DNA from: Pseudomonadota bacterium
Lineage (GTDB): Bacteria > Pseudomonadota > Alphaproteobacteria > Rhizobiales > Aestuariivirgaceae
NCBI GenBank assembly: GCA_020161855.1
Contig: JAIUNJ010000001.1
Span: 496,001-560,000, forward strand
DNA: 64,000 bases
Reading direction: 5' to 3'
Shown here in pieces: positions 55,451 to 63,505 of the stretch (positions are counted from its first letter, which is position 1; each line of letters begins with the position of its first letter). The notes under the pieces are model-generated. The model was not told where the DNA came from, searched no databases, and saw only the letters and a program-made list of their open reading frames with translations. The translations under genes were made by a program, and so were the position numbers.

Positions 55451-56461
55451 ATGAAAAAGTATCTTCTCGGGGCTGCTGCAGCGGCGGCCTTGCTCGTGAG
55501 TTCGGGCGCCGCCTGGGCCGAGGCAGTGACCCTGCAGCTCAAGTGGGTGACGCAGGCGCAGTTCGCCGGCTACTACGTGGCTCAGGAGAAGGGCTACTAC
55601 AAGGATGCCGGCCTTGATGTTACGATCAAGCTGGGCGGCCCCGATATCAATCCGCAGCAGGTGCTGGCGGGTGGTGGTGCTGATGTCGCCGTCGACTGGA
55701 TGCCTTCTGCATTGGCCTCTCGCGAAAAAGGGTCGCTCAACGTCAATATTGCCCAGCCCTTCAAGCGTTCCGGCATGATGCAGACCTGCCGCGCCGAAAC
55801 CGGCATCAAGACCCCTGCCGACTTCAAGGGCAAGACCCTGGGTGTGTGGTTCTTCGGCAATGAGTATCCGTTCATGGCCTGGATGGCCAAGCTCGGCTAC
55901 AAGATCAAGAAGGATGCAAATGACACTGCTGGCGACATCCTTGTCATCAAGCAGAACTTCAATGTCGATCCTCTGATCCAGAAGCAGGCCGACTGCATCT
56001 CGACAATGACCTATAATGAATACTGGCAGATTATCGATGCCGGCATTCCGGCCGACCAGCTCGTCACCTTCAAGTATGAAGACCAGGGGGTCTCAACCCT
56101 TGAGGATGGTCTCTATGTGCTGGAAGACAAGCTCAAGGATCCGGCCTTCGTCGAAACCATGGCGAAGTTCGTCAAGGCCTCGATGAAGGGTTGGGACTAC
56201 GCCCGCGCCAATGGTGATGAGGCAGCCCAGATCGTCGTTGATGCTGATGTGACCGGTGCAGCTGGCATCGACCACCAGAAGCGCATGATGAGCGAAATCA
56301 ACAAGCTCACCGAAGGTTCGGACGGGACGCTCGATGTGGCCTCTGCCGAGCGGACTGTGGAGACGCTTCTGAGCGCCGGTGGCGAAGCCCCGGTCATCAC
56401 CAAGAAGCCTGAAGGCGCGTGGACATCTGTCGTTACCGACAAGATGAAGACCCTGCCGTAA
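55451..56461 (+). CDS. NMT1/THI5-like substrate-binding protein (probable pyrimidine binder)
   Basis: Periplasmic binding protein of 336 residues. A Sec signal is clear: MKKYLLGAAAAAALLVSSGAAWA with cleavage after residue 23. The mature protein starts with LKWVTQAQFAGYYVAQEKGYYKDAGLDV, the NMT1/THI5 opening, and has GGGADVAVDWMPSALASREKG near 74 and GKTLGVWFFGNEYPFMAWMAKLG near 130. THI5-type proteins bind pyrimidines such as hydroxymethylpyrimidine; the RutR operator and downstream hydA point to uracil, thymine or a dihydropyrimidine (inference). The SD is GGGAGA-like before the ATG. A strong terminator follows the stop. Confidence 0.92.
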   Translation: MKKYLLGAAAAAALLVSSGAAWAEAVTLQLKWVTQAQFAGYYVAQEKGYYKDAGLDVTIKLGGPDINPQQVLAGGGADVAVDWMPSALASREKGSLNVNIAQPFKRSGMMQTCRAETGIKTPADFKGKTLGVWFFGNEYPFMAWMAKLGYKIKKDANDTAGDILVIKQNFNVDPLIQKQADCISTMTYNEYWQIIDAGIPADQLVTFKYEDQGVSTLEDGLYVLEDKLKDPAFVETMAKFVKASMKGWDYARANGDEAAQIVVDADVTGAAGIDHQKRMMSEINKLTEGSDGTLDVASAERTVETLLSAGGEAPVITKKPEGAWTSVVTDKMKTLP

Positions 56462-56471
56462 CATGCAATGC

Positions 56472-56502
56472 GGCCCCCGCCTTCCGTGGCGGGGGCCTTT
56501 CT
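56472..56502 (+). terminator. Rho-independent terminator between the binding-protein gene and hydA
   Basis: Perfect 10-bp stem GGCCCCCGCC (56472-56481) and GGCGGGGGCC (56488-56497), 6-base loop, then TTTCT. It starts 11 bases after the binding-protein stop. hydA lies 56 bases downstream, so its expression needs read-through or its own promoter. Confidence 0.8.
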
Positions 56503-56557
56503 GCCTGGGCCTCGCTGTGGCGCGCCCGTTCTATTTGCTGAAGTCCGGAGATTTAAC

Positions 56558-58006
56558 ATGTCGACCACCTTGATCCGCGGCGGAACCGTTGTGAATGCCG
56601 ATTTGTCGGAGCGCGCTGACGTGCTCATCAAGGATGGCAAGATCATCGCCGTAGGCACGGGGCTTTCGGGCGACACCGTGATAGATGCCGGTGGCTGCTA
56701 TGTCATGCCCGGTGGCATCGATCCGCACACGCATATGGACATGCCCTTCATGGGCACAACAACGGCCGATGATTTCGAGAGTGGCACCATGGCCGGTCTC
56801 GCGGGCGGCACCACCATGACGGTCGATTTCTGCCTGCCTGCGCCCGGCGAGAGCATGCTCAAGGCCTATCAGGCCTGGCGCCACAAGGGCGAGAAGGCTG
56901 CCGCGGATTATTCCTTCCATATGGCCGTCACGCAATGGTCGCCGATGATCCATGATGAAATGGAAACCGTTGTGAAAACCTACGGCATCAACACCTTCAA
57001 GCATTTCATGGCCTACAAGGGCGCGCTCATGGTCAATGATGATGAGCTCTACAACTCCTTCCGGCGCTGCGCCCAGCTGGGAGCCCTGCCGCTGGTTCAT
57101 GCCGAGAACGGCGATGTGGTGGCGCGCATGCAGGCCGATCTTCTGGCGCGTGGTGTCACCGGCCCAGAGGGCCACAGCTATTCGCGCCCGCCGGAGGTGG
57201 AGGGCGAGGCCGCCAACCGTGCCATCATGATTGCCAACATGGCAGGCGTGCCGCTCTATATTGTCCATGTCTCCTGCGAGGAAACGCATGAGGCCATTCG
57301 TCGCGCGAAGCAGGCTGGTCAGCGCGTCTACGGCGAACCGCTGATCCAGTTTCTGGTGCTTGACGACAGCGAATACCAGAACAAGGACTGGGACTATGCG
57401 GCAGGCCGCGTGATGTCGCCGCCATTCCGCAACAAGAAGCATCAGGACTCACTCTGGGCCGGTCTGCAGTCGGGCACGCTTTCGGTGGTGGCGACAGATC
57501 ACGCGACCTTTACAAAGAAGCAGAAGCGCTTTGGCGCGAAGAACTTCACCCAGATTCCCAATGGCACGGGCGGGCTTGAAGACCGCATGCCCGTTCTCTG
57601 GACCGCAGGCGTCAATACGGGCCGCCTCACCAAGGAAGAGTTCGTGGCGGCGACGTCGGCCAATATCGCGAGGATCCTCAACATGTATCCGCACAAAGGT
57701 GCGGTGCGCGCCGGGAGCGATGCCGACATCATCATCTGGGACCCGAAGGGCAGCAAGACCATCAGCCACAAGAAGCAGTTCTCGCGCATCGACTATAATG
57801 TCTTTGAAGGCTTTGTGTGCACTGGTGTGCCGCGTACCGTGATTTCGCGTGGCAAGGTGGCGTTCGAGCAGGGTGACATGCGCGCCAAGGCTGGCGACGG
57901 CGATTTTGTGCCCCGTCCCGCCAACGCGCCGGCGCATGTGGCCAATGCTATCTGGAAGGGGATCACGCAGCCGAAGGCTGTCGAGCGGATTGAAGTGACC
58001 CCCTGA
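56558..58006 (+). CDS. hydA: Dihydropyrimidinase / D-hydantoinase
   Basis: Zinc amidohydrolase that opens dihydrouracil or dihydrothymine to N-carbamoyl-beta-amino acids, the second reductive-pathway step. The ATG at 56558 follows CCGGAG and gives 482 residues. All metal ligands are visible: His57 and His59 (IDPHTHMD), carboxylated Lys154 (FMAYKG), His181 (VHAENGD), His237 (IVHVSCEE) and Asp314 (ATDHATF). The stop overlaps the next ATG by one base. It pairs functionally with preTA at 3.7-6.4 kb and with the RutR-controlled importer just upstream, but a terminator separates it from that operon. A hydantoin-specific role cannot be excluded. Confidence 0.95.
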   Translation: MSTTLIRGGTVVNADLSERADVLIKDGKIIAVGTGLSGDTVIDAGGCYVMPGGIDPHTHMDMPFMGTTTADDFESGTMAGLAGGTTMTVDFCLPAPGESMLKAYQAWRHKGEKAAADYSFHMAVTQWSPMIHDEMETVVKTYGINTFKHFMAYKGALMVNDDELYNSFRRCAQLGALPLVHAENGDVVARMQADLLARGVTGPEGHSYSRPPEVEGEAANRAIMIANMAGVPLYIVHVSCEETHEAIRRAKQAGQRVYGEPLIQFLVLDDSEYQNKDWDYAAGRVMSPPFRNKKHQDSLWAGLQSGTLSVVATDHATFTKKQKRFGAKNFTQIPNGTGGLEDRMPVLWTAGVNTGRLTKEEFVAATSANIARILNMYPHKGAVRAGSDADIIIWDPKGSKTISHKKQFSRIDYNVFEGFVCTGVPRTVISRGKVAFEQGDMRAKAGDGDFVPRPANAPAHVANAIWKGITQPKAVERIEVTP

Positions 58007-58350
58007 TGGAGCGCGCCCTGAATCCCGGCGACAGGGTCTGGATTTCAGGTGGCTATGACATGGAGCCGAGATGGCTCGGCGGCGGCAGCGGATATGCTGG
58101 TGTGGTGTCCGGCTTCATCTCCGGGCAGAACAAGAAATCCGCCATGGTGGTCATGCTTGATGCGGTGATCAGGGTCGACGGCGCTGAAGGCCGCTATCTC
58201 GTGCTTGAGTTGAGATATGTCGGCGCTGAATGGCGGGAAAGCGCCACGGTGCATCTGGAGCTGTTGCGTGATCCGCCTGAAGACAGCGACCCGCATGGCC
58301 GGTCACGCGGCGCCTGGATTGAGTCACATGCAATGTTGCGGCTGGCCTGA
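58006..58350 (+). CDS. Hypothetical protein coupled to hydA, 114 aa
   Basis: Not recognised. The ATG at 58006 overlaps the hydA TGA (TGATG), so it is translated with hydA. The start MERALNPGDRVWISGGYDMEP and the core GYAGVVSGFISGQNKKSAMVVMLDAVIRVDG look like a small beta-barrel, perhaps SH3-like, with no Cys, signal or membrane helix. It could be an accessory or regulatory partner of hydA, which is inference from coupling alone. It ends 2 bases before the converging transporter gene. Confidence 0.75.
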   Translation: MERALNPGDRVWISGGYDMEPRWLGGGSGYAGVVSGFISGQNKKSAMVVMLDAVIRVDGAEGRYLVLELRYVGAEWRESATVHLELLRDPPEDSDPHGRSRGAWIESHAMLRLA

Positions 58351-58352
58351 TC

Positions 58353-59543
58353 TCAGGGCCGCAGGATTGTGAAGAGAGCCTGAACCCGCCTCAGGATGAG
58401 CACACCCGCAATTGAACCGGCGAGAAATATCCAGCCGGAGACTGCGCCTGCCTGGATGCCGGAAAGCAGCACGCCAATGGTGCAGCCGAGCGCCGTCATG
58501 GCCCCCCAACCGAGCAGGATGCCGCCGGACAAATTGAGCAGCGCCTTTCGCAATGTTGGCCGTTGCGGCTGAAACTGGCCAGAGGCAAGTGCAGCGCTGA
58601 AGCTCCCGCCAATGAGGCCGAGAACGAAGAGTCCGTTGCGGGAGAAAACCGTGTCGCGCAGTGCGCTGATGCAACCCCTCAGCGTATCGAGCCCCTGCAG
58701 CGTGTCGGTTACGATACCCAGAGATTGCCCGGTCATTCGCGCCAGGCTTCCGACTTCCGCGGTCACACCGAGTGGTGCAATACGCAGATAGGAGGCAGCG
58801 CTGATCACCCCGACAAGGATGCCGGTGACCGCTGCTGGCCAGCGGCCTGTGAACAGGGCTGCAAGGCCGGAGGGCGCCGGTCTTGTGCTTGCTTCCGTCT
58901 TCCGGGCATTGCGCTGAATGAAGAATGCAAGCGCCAGGAGAGCAGCACCGGTCAGGGCAAGTGCCGGAACATAGCCGGCGAGATGTGGCAGCCACAGCGG
59001 CGGATCGTCAAAGACACTCCACGTGTAGAGGCCGTTCCATGTGCGAAAGCCCGCAATGAAGCCAAGCCCCGCACCGGTAATGGCAAAGAGGGAGGAAAAG
59101 GCGCCTTCGCCGAGCCTGTAGAAATGGGCCGAGAGGCAGGAGCGTGAAAGCGCCATGCCCGCACCAAAGACCACGGCGGCAAGAAAGAGGGTCGGCCCGA
59201 CGGGGCCGATATGAGCCGTCGGCGGCAGATTGGGCCAGGCCGGGTTCGGGAGCCAGGCCGAGAAGATCAGCACATAGAGCACCGCACCGCTGGCGAGTGC
59301 GATGATGATTGAAAGCAGTCCTGCCGTTTCGCGCTTGTCCAGATAGTCGGCAAGATTGCAGTAGAAGCAAAAACGCCCGCGCTGGAAAACGAAGCCGGTG
59401 ACGAGGCCAAGCCCTAGGGAAAGTGTGAGGGAACGGTCCTCAAGCATGAAGGACGACAGATAGGCGATCCCGAGCAGGATTGCCGCAACGGCAAGCCCGG
59501 TGAGCAAGTTCCTTCGCTCCGGGTATGTCTTTGCTGATGTCAT
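58353..59543 (-). CDS. YeeE/YedE-family thiosulfate transporter
   Basis: Inner-membrane sulfur transporter related to thiosulfate channel TsuA; about 396 residues and some nine or ten hydrophobic segments. Conserved Cys motifs are present: QRGRFCFYCNLADYL near 55-69, ALSRSCLSAHFYRLGEG near 125 and the second-half AMTALGCTIGVLLSGIQAG near 356, where paired Cys residues are thought to relay thiosulfate. The start is uncertain: the ATG at 59543 follows the hairpin, while an ATG at 59567 has GGGAGG upstream but lies inside the hairpin. It follows a periplasmic rhodanese on the same strand, so the two probably act together in sulfur handling. Confidence 0.88.
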   Translation of the reverse strand: MTSAKTYPERRNLLTGLAVAAILLGIAYLSSFMLEDRSLTLSLGLGLVTGFVFQRGRFCFYCNLADYLDKRETAGLLSIIIALASGAVLYVLIFSAWLPNPAWPNLPPTAHIGPVGPTLFLAAVVFGAGMALSRSCLSAHFYRLGEGAFSSLFAITGAGLGFIAGFRTWNGLYTWSVFDDPPLWLPHLAGYVPALALTGAALLALAFFIQRNARKTEASTRPAPSGLAALFTGRWPAAVTGILVGVISAASYLRIAPLGVTAEVGSLARMTGQSLGIVTDTLQGLDTLRGCISALRDTVFSRNGLFVLGLIGGSFSAALASGQFQPQRPTLRKALLNLSGGILLGWGAMTALGCTIGVLLSGIQAGAVSGWIFLAGSIAGVLILRRVQALFTILRP

Positions 59544-59557
59544 GTGAACGGCAAAGA

Positions 59558-59577
59558 CCGGCCACATTGATGGCCGG
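59558..59577 (-). terminator. Hairpin with T-run between rhodanese and YeeE genes
   Basis: Arms CCGGCCA and TGGCCGG (59558-59564, 59571-59577) with a 6-base loop, followed on the minus strand by TCTTT. It lies 26 bases past the rhodanese stop and overlaps the alternative YeeE start at 59567. It could act as a terminator, attenuator or translational control element. Confidence 0.5.
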
Positions 59578-59603
59578 CCTCCCTGTCTTGTGTGCCTAGG
59601 TTG

Positions 59604-60530
59604 CTATTTGCCGGTCCATACGGTTCCGGCCACATTGACCACGGGGACACCCACGGCGTTGCCGTATTCAGTCCACGAGCCGTCATAGTTGCGTACATCG
59701 TAGTTCAGGAGCTTCTTGAGGGCGAACCAGCTATGGCTCGAACGCTCGCCGATTCGGCAATAGGTGATGATCGGCAGTGAGCCATCGATGCCCTTTTCGG
59801 CGTAGAGCGCCTTGATCTCGTCGACAGGCTTGAACGTGCCATCTTCGCGGACAATCTTGCCCCATGGCACATTGATGGCGCCCGGGATGTGTCCGGCGCG
59901 CACCGAGAGTTCCTTGACGCCTTCAGGTGCAAAGATCTTGCCTTCGTATTCGTCAGGTGAGCGGATGTCGATCAGCTTGGCCTGGTTCTTTCCCTCGACA
60001 ACCGAGAGCACATCGATGAGGCGGGCACGCACGCTTGCGTCGCGTTCCGGCAGCTTGATTACCGTATCGGCGTAGTCGGCGGCATTGGTATCAAGTGGCA
60101 GTCCCTGGGTCTCCCAGAGCTTGCGTCCTCCATCCAGCAGCTTCACGCGCTGGCCAAGGCCATAGGTCTCGAAGACCCAGGCCCCCCAGGCCGCAAACCA
60201 GTTGTTGTTGTCGCCGTAGAGGATGATGGTTGTGTCGTCGCCCACACCTGCCTCGCGCAGTTTTTTCTCGAAGGCCTCGCGCGAGATGATGTCGCGGCTC
60301 TGCGTATCAACAAGATCGGTGTGCCAGCTGAGCTTGACGGCACCAGGAATATGGCCGCGCTCATAGGCGCCATTGTCCACGCTTACCTCGAAGAAGCGAA
60401 CCTTCGGGTCTGCCAGATTCTTCTGGGCCCATTCGGCGCTGACGAGGAAGTCGGAAGCGAAGGCAGTTACGGTCGATGCCACGAGCGCCAGTGCAGCCAC
60501 GGAAGCGCGAATAATTCTGGAGATAGCCAT
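59604..60530 (-). CDS. Periplasmic thiosulfate sulfurtransferase (rhodanese, two-domain)
   Basis: Transfers sulfane sulfur in the periplasm. The ATG at 60530 follows GGAG with 6 bases spacing. A Sec signal (about 1-26, IIRASVAALALVASTVTAFA) leads to two rhodanese domains. The C-terminal domain has the active Cys258 in ITYCRIGERSSHSW; in the N-terminal domain the equivalent loop is ILYGDNNNWFAAWGA, with no Cys, so it is structural as in classical rhodaneses. DGSWTEYGNAVGVPV near the end fits thiosulfate/mercaptopyruvate sulfurtransferases. It is followed by the YeeE-type transporter, suggesting a sulfur-uptake pair. Confidence 0.92.
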   Translation of the reverse strand: MAISRIIRASVAALALVASTVTAFASDFLVSAEWAQKNLADPKVRFFEVSVDNGAYERGHIPGAVKLSWHTDLVDTQSRDIISREAFEKKLREAGVGDDTTIILYGDNNNWFAAWGAWVFETYGLGQRVKLLDGGRKLWETQGLPLDTNAADYADTVIKLPERDASVRARLIDVLSVVEGKNQAKLIDIRSPDEYEGKIFAPEGVKELSVRAGHIPGAINVPWGKIVREDGTFKPVDEIKALYAEKGIDGSLPIITYCRIGERSSHSWFALKKLLNYDVRNYDGSWTEYGNAVGVPVVNVAGTVWTGK

Positions 60531-60851
60531 GATGTGCTCCATTCATGTCTTTGGGTGGATGGAGCCGCATCATTCAGCAACAGAAGGGAAAACTGTATTT
60601 AGGAATTCTGTTGGTATTTTTTAGCTATTCTTGTGCTCAATCAATATATTAACAACGAAAAGCACCGAAGCGCGTGTATTGCCCCAGTGCTCATCCGGTC
60701 ACGGCCGGGCTGCGGAAAGCTGCAGGAACACAGATCAATGTTTCAGTCTGAAATTGCGCCTGCGCATCCTGAGCCTTCAACATGTGCGGCAGAGGCGGAG
60801 GTTGCACGTTACAAAAACTTCATGCAAAGCGAGTGCAACGAGGAACACAAC
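60531..60851. other. Divergent intergenic region between rhodanese and Dabb genes
   Basis: This 321-base gap holds an AT-rich patch at about 60590-60660 (CTGTATTTAGG and TATTTTTTAGC regions) that is the best place for the two divergent promoters. An open frame from 60633 runs into the Dabb gene but its first 70 residues look non-coding. I see no perfect long dyad or RNA gene in it. Confidence 0.5.
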
Positions 60852-61145
60852 ATGATCCGTCACGCTGCAATTTTTCGCCTAAAGCATGCCGCAGGCTCGT
60901 CCGAAGAGAAGAGCTTCCTTGATGCGTTGCGTGCACTCAAAGTCATTCCCTGCGTGCAGAACCTCGAGGTCGGGCGCGAGATCAGTCCCAAGAACGACTT
61001 CACCCATGCCGTCTCAATGTTCTTCGCCGATCAGGCGGCCTATGACGGCTACAATACCCACCCGCTTCATGTTGCCTTCGTGCGCGATCGCTGGGTTCCG
61101 GAAGTTGCCGCTTTCATGGAGCATGACACGGTTGCCTTGCCCTGA
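60852..61145 (+). CDS. Dabb-family (stress-responsive alpha/beta barrel) protein, 97 aa
   Basis: Small dimeric alpha/beta-barrel protein. The ATG at 60852 follows GAGGAACACAAC with good spacing. It opens MIRHAAIFRLKHAAGSSEE, has VQNLEVGREISPKNDFTHAVSMFFADQAAYDGYNTHPLHVAFV in outline and ends with a short acidic-basic tail; the H-P-x-H-x-x-F element is the usual Dabb hallmark. Family members bind small hydrophobic molecules or act as lyases and cyclases, but most are unassigned. It lies 90 bases before a TfdA-type dioxygenase on the same strand, which may indicate a shared aromatic or sulfonate pathway. Confidence 0.88.
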   Translation: MIRHAAIFRLKHAAGSSEEKSFLDALRALKVIPCVQNLEVGREISPKNDFTHAVSMFFADQAAYDGYNTHPLHVAFVRDRWVPEVAAFMEHDTVALP

Positions 61146-61152
61146 TGTTAAT

Positions 61153-61182
61153 CCTGCATGGGGCGCGCTTGCCTGATGCAGG
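61153..61182. repeat. Dyad CCTGCAT-N16-ATGCAGG between Dabb and dioxygenase genes
   Basis: Perfect 7-bp arms (61153-61159 and 61176-61182) in the 90-base gap, 7 bases past the Dabb stop. The spacer is long for a terminator and no T-run follows. It could be an operator or processing site; low certainty. Confidence 0.35.
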
Positions 61183-61235
61183 AAACCGGTGTTTCATCTG
61201 CAGCTTGCCCCGTTGGTCACGCCTGAGGAAGCATC

Positions 61236-62120
61236 ATGACGGCCTATTCCCTTACACCGTTGACGCCCCAGTTTGGCGTCGAAGTTCATGGTGTCGATCT
61301 CGGTGATCCGGGCACCGACGGTTTATTTCCGCATATCCGGGCGCTTTTTGAAGAGCACTCGGCGCTTCTTTTTCGCAGACAGGTTTTTGATGATACGCGC
61401 CACTTGGCGTTCGCGCGGCAGTTCGGCCCGATCGAAGACCGCAAGGCCGATGAGCGCAAGCCGGGTGAAGGCGTAGAGGTCTCAATGGTGAGCAATGTCC
61501 GTGCCGATGGTTCGGTCACTGATCCCAACGAAGCTCATACGCTACATCTCAAGGCCAATCTCCTGTGGCATGCCGATAGCACCTTTCTGCCCGTGCCCGC
61601 GCTTACCAACATTCTCGTTGCCCGCGTGGTCACAACAGAGGGCGGCGCAACCGAACTGGCGAGCACACGGGCCGCATGGGCGGCAATGCCGGAGGCGCTC
61701 AAGGCGCGGGTGCGTGGGCGCGGTGCCTGGCATCACTATTCGCAATCGCGCGCCCGCATTTCTCCCGAACTCGCGGCCTTGCCACAGTTCCACAAATGGC
61801 CCGAGACACATTGGAATGCCATCTGGCGCAACCCGGTGAATGGCCGAGAGGCGCTTTACATTGCCTCGCATGTGCGCCGCTTCGATGGGCTGCCGGCCGA
61901 AGAGAGCCAGGCCCTGCTTGATGATCTTACGGCTTTCTGCACGCAGCCGCAGTTTGTCTATTCCCATAAGTGGCAGGTGGGTGATGTGCTGGTCTGGGAT
62001 CAGCGCGCTGTGCTGCATCGGGGCACGCCATGGCCCTTTGACCAGCCGCGCACCTTGTCGAGCCTGTGTGTGACGGTGTCTGAGGCTGATGGTCTCGACG
62101 CCATTCGCATGGCTTCATGA
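61236..62120 (+). CDS. TauD/TfdA-family Fe(II)/2-oxoglutarate-dependent dioxygenase
   Basis: Non-haem iron oxygenase of 294 residues. The iron ligands are His112 and Asp114 (LLWHADSTFLP) and the distal His261 (QRAVLHRGTPW), with Arg272 (DQPRTLSSL) for 2-oxoglutarate. The start YSLTPLTPQFGVEVHGVDLGD is the usual TfdA opening, and it is closer to TfdA-type (2,4-D-like) than TauD in the LWHADSTFLPVPAL block. The substrate is unknown; phenoxyacetate-type ethers, sulfonates and amino-acid derivatives are all possible. No regulator is adjacent; the cyclic-nucleotide protein gene follows on the opposite strand. Confidence 0.92.
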   Translation: MTAYSLTPLTPQFGVEVHGVDLGDPGTDGLFPHIRALFEEHSALLFRRQVFDDTRHLAFARQFGPIEDRKADERKPGEGVEVSMVSNVRADGSVTDPNEAHTLHLKANLLWHADSTFLPVPALTNILVARVVTTEGGATELASTRAAWAAMPEALKARVRGRGAWHHYSQSRARISPELAALPQFHKWPETHWNAIWRNPVNGREALYIASHVRRFDGLPAEESQALLDDLTAFCTQPQFVYSHKWQVGDVLVWDQRAVLHRGTPWPFDQPRTLSSLCVTVSEADGLDAIRMAS

Positions 62121-62148
62121 ACGAAGGCCAGTTGCCTTCGCGTGAGGG

Positions 62149-62799
62149 TCAGGCTTGCGCTAGCTTCTCCGCCATGTCGGCGCTGAGGATGGCTTGCAGG
62201 GCTGCGCGCATGGCCGGATCCTTGCTCATCGTCTTTTCGACGTCCGCCACATTCCATGCAAGATAGCGCGAGCCCGGTTCCAGCCAGACGCTCGCCGTCG
62301 CGGGCTTGTTGCGGAGCAGCGCCAGCTCGCCGATGAAGATGCCGGGGCCGGCAGGAAAGCGCCGCCCGCCCTTCTCGATCACAACCTTTCCGTCGCTGAC
62401 ATAGTACAGACGGTCGAGCGCTTCGCCTTCGGCGGTCAGCCGCAGCGGCTTCTGCGATGTGCCCGGTGTTCCCAATCCCATGAAGCGGCGGAACTGTCCC
62501 GGGCTCAAGGTGTTCCAGCGCCGGAAGAGATTCATCTGCTCGTCGCTGGCGGGCTTGAAATGGCGGTCACGAAGCAGAAGCACGATCAGCACGCAGTTGG
62601 CGCTGATGCTGAAGCTGTTCCAGATGATTGGCTGCCAGATGCGGTCGCCGCTGGCGAGCGTGAAGAAGAGGATGTAGCTCAGGCTGCCGCAGATCGCGAG
62701 CGCGCGCAGCACGAACTGGTTCTTGAAGGCGAAGCCGATGAACAGCAATGCGCCGGCCAGATGGCCGAGATAAGGATGAACAGACGAAAACTCGAGCAT
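62149..62799 (-). CDS. Membrane-anchored cyclic-nucleotide-binding-like protein (Popeye-type layout)
   Basis: A 216-residue protein with three N-terminal hydrophobic segments (about 11-30, 35-50 and 58-80) and a C-terminal cyclic-nucleotide-binding-like jelly roll (about 110-200). The cap of that domain reads LRLTAEGEALDRLYYVSDGKVVIEKGGRRF, in outline, and GPGIFIGELALLRNKPATASV near 155-175 is the phosphate-cassette position, where cAMP-binding domains usually have E-x-x-x-x-x-x-x-R. Here GELALLRNKPATA keeps Glu, but an Arg follows at a different spacing, so cAMP binding is not certain. The layout of membrane helices plus cNBD resembles eukaryotic POPDC proteins. The ATG at 62799 follows GGAAGG. 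It converges with the dioxygenase gene. Confidence 0.78.
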   Translation of the reverse strand: MLEFSSVHPYLGHLAGALLFIGFAFKNQFVLRALAICGSLSYILFFTLASGDRIWQPIIWNSFSISANCVLIVLLLRDRHFKPASDEQMNLFRRWNTLSPGQFRRFMGLGTPGTSQKPLRLTAEGEALDRLYYVSDGKVVIEKGGRRFPAGPGIFIGELALLRNKPATASVWLEPGSRYLAWNVADVEKTMSKDPAMRAALQAILSADMAEKLAQA

Positions 62800-63034
62800 G
62801 AGCGGCCTTCCCGTTCCCCCGGCCACACGCGTGGAAAGCTACCGCAATGACCAGGCAAAGTGTATCCTCAACCTTGGTCTGACATGCGCGCTGTGTTGAT
62901 GCGCTGCAGCATTGCCCTGCCAGGCCGGACGCGCACCTCCGTGCGCTTTGAGTCGCGGTGCTGGTGGCCAGTTGCCTGAGCAATGGCCGATTGCCGCTTC
63001 CTTTCGGGAAAGTGGAGGCGCACAATGACGAACC

Positions 63035-63505
63035 ATGCCGTCCGATATTAGCCAGCTTGAACCGGTCCTGCGCCTCGCACTTGCCCTGGCGCTCGGCGGT
63101 GTCATTGGCATCGAGCGGCGCTGGCGTGGCCATGTTGCCGGTCCTCACGCCAATGCGCTGGTGGCCATGGGGGCGGCACTTTTCATGCTGCTCAGCGGCA
63201 ATGTCGGGCCAGAGGGACCAGCACGCGAAGCAGCACAGATTGCGGCCGGCATCGGATTCCTCGCGGGTGGCGTCATCCTGCGTGACCGATTCAAGATCCA
63301 GGGGCTCAATACGGCTGCAACGATCTGGTGCGTGGCGGCGACGGGCTGCATTGCCGGCATCGGCTCCTACACACTGGCGATTGCGGCTACGGCGCTGACC
63401 ATCATCGGCAACAGCATTTTCCATGTGCTGGAGCATCGCGTGCTGCCCCTGCCGGGCGGCGGCGATCAGGATCAGCAGGACCGCAGGCGGGCACGCGAGT
63501 TGTGA
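63035..63505 (+). CDS. MgtC/SapB-family membrane protein
   Basis: Small inner-membrane protein of 156 residues with the MgtC signature: LALALALGGVIGIERRWRGHVAGPHANALVAMGAALFML in outline near 15-53, then GIGFLAGGVILRDRFKIQGLNTAATIWCVAATG near 75-108, including the conserved Arg, Gly and Asn. There are four hydrophobic segments. MgtC-type proteins affect magnesium-limited growth, membrane potential and ATP synthase in some bacteria; the short form here lacks the C-terminal cytoplasmic ACT-like domain. Its TGA overlaps the next start (GTGA), so the ParB-like gene is coupled. Confidence 0.9.
   Translation: MPSDISQLEPVLRLALALALGGVIGIERRWRGHVAGPHANALVAMGAALFMLLSGNVGPEGPAREAAQIAAGIGFLAGGVILRDRFKIQGLNTAATIWCVAATGCIAGIGSYTLAIAATALTIIGNSIFHVLEHRVLPLPGGGDQDQQDRRRAREL

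Noticed and set aside
60633-60851. N-terminal extension of the Dabb protein starting at 60633
   Set aside because: The added 73 residues are low in recognisable structure, and GAGGAACACAAC before the ATG at 60852 gives a normal start for the family.
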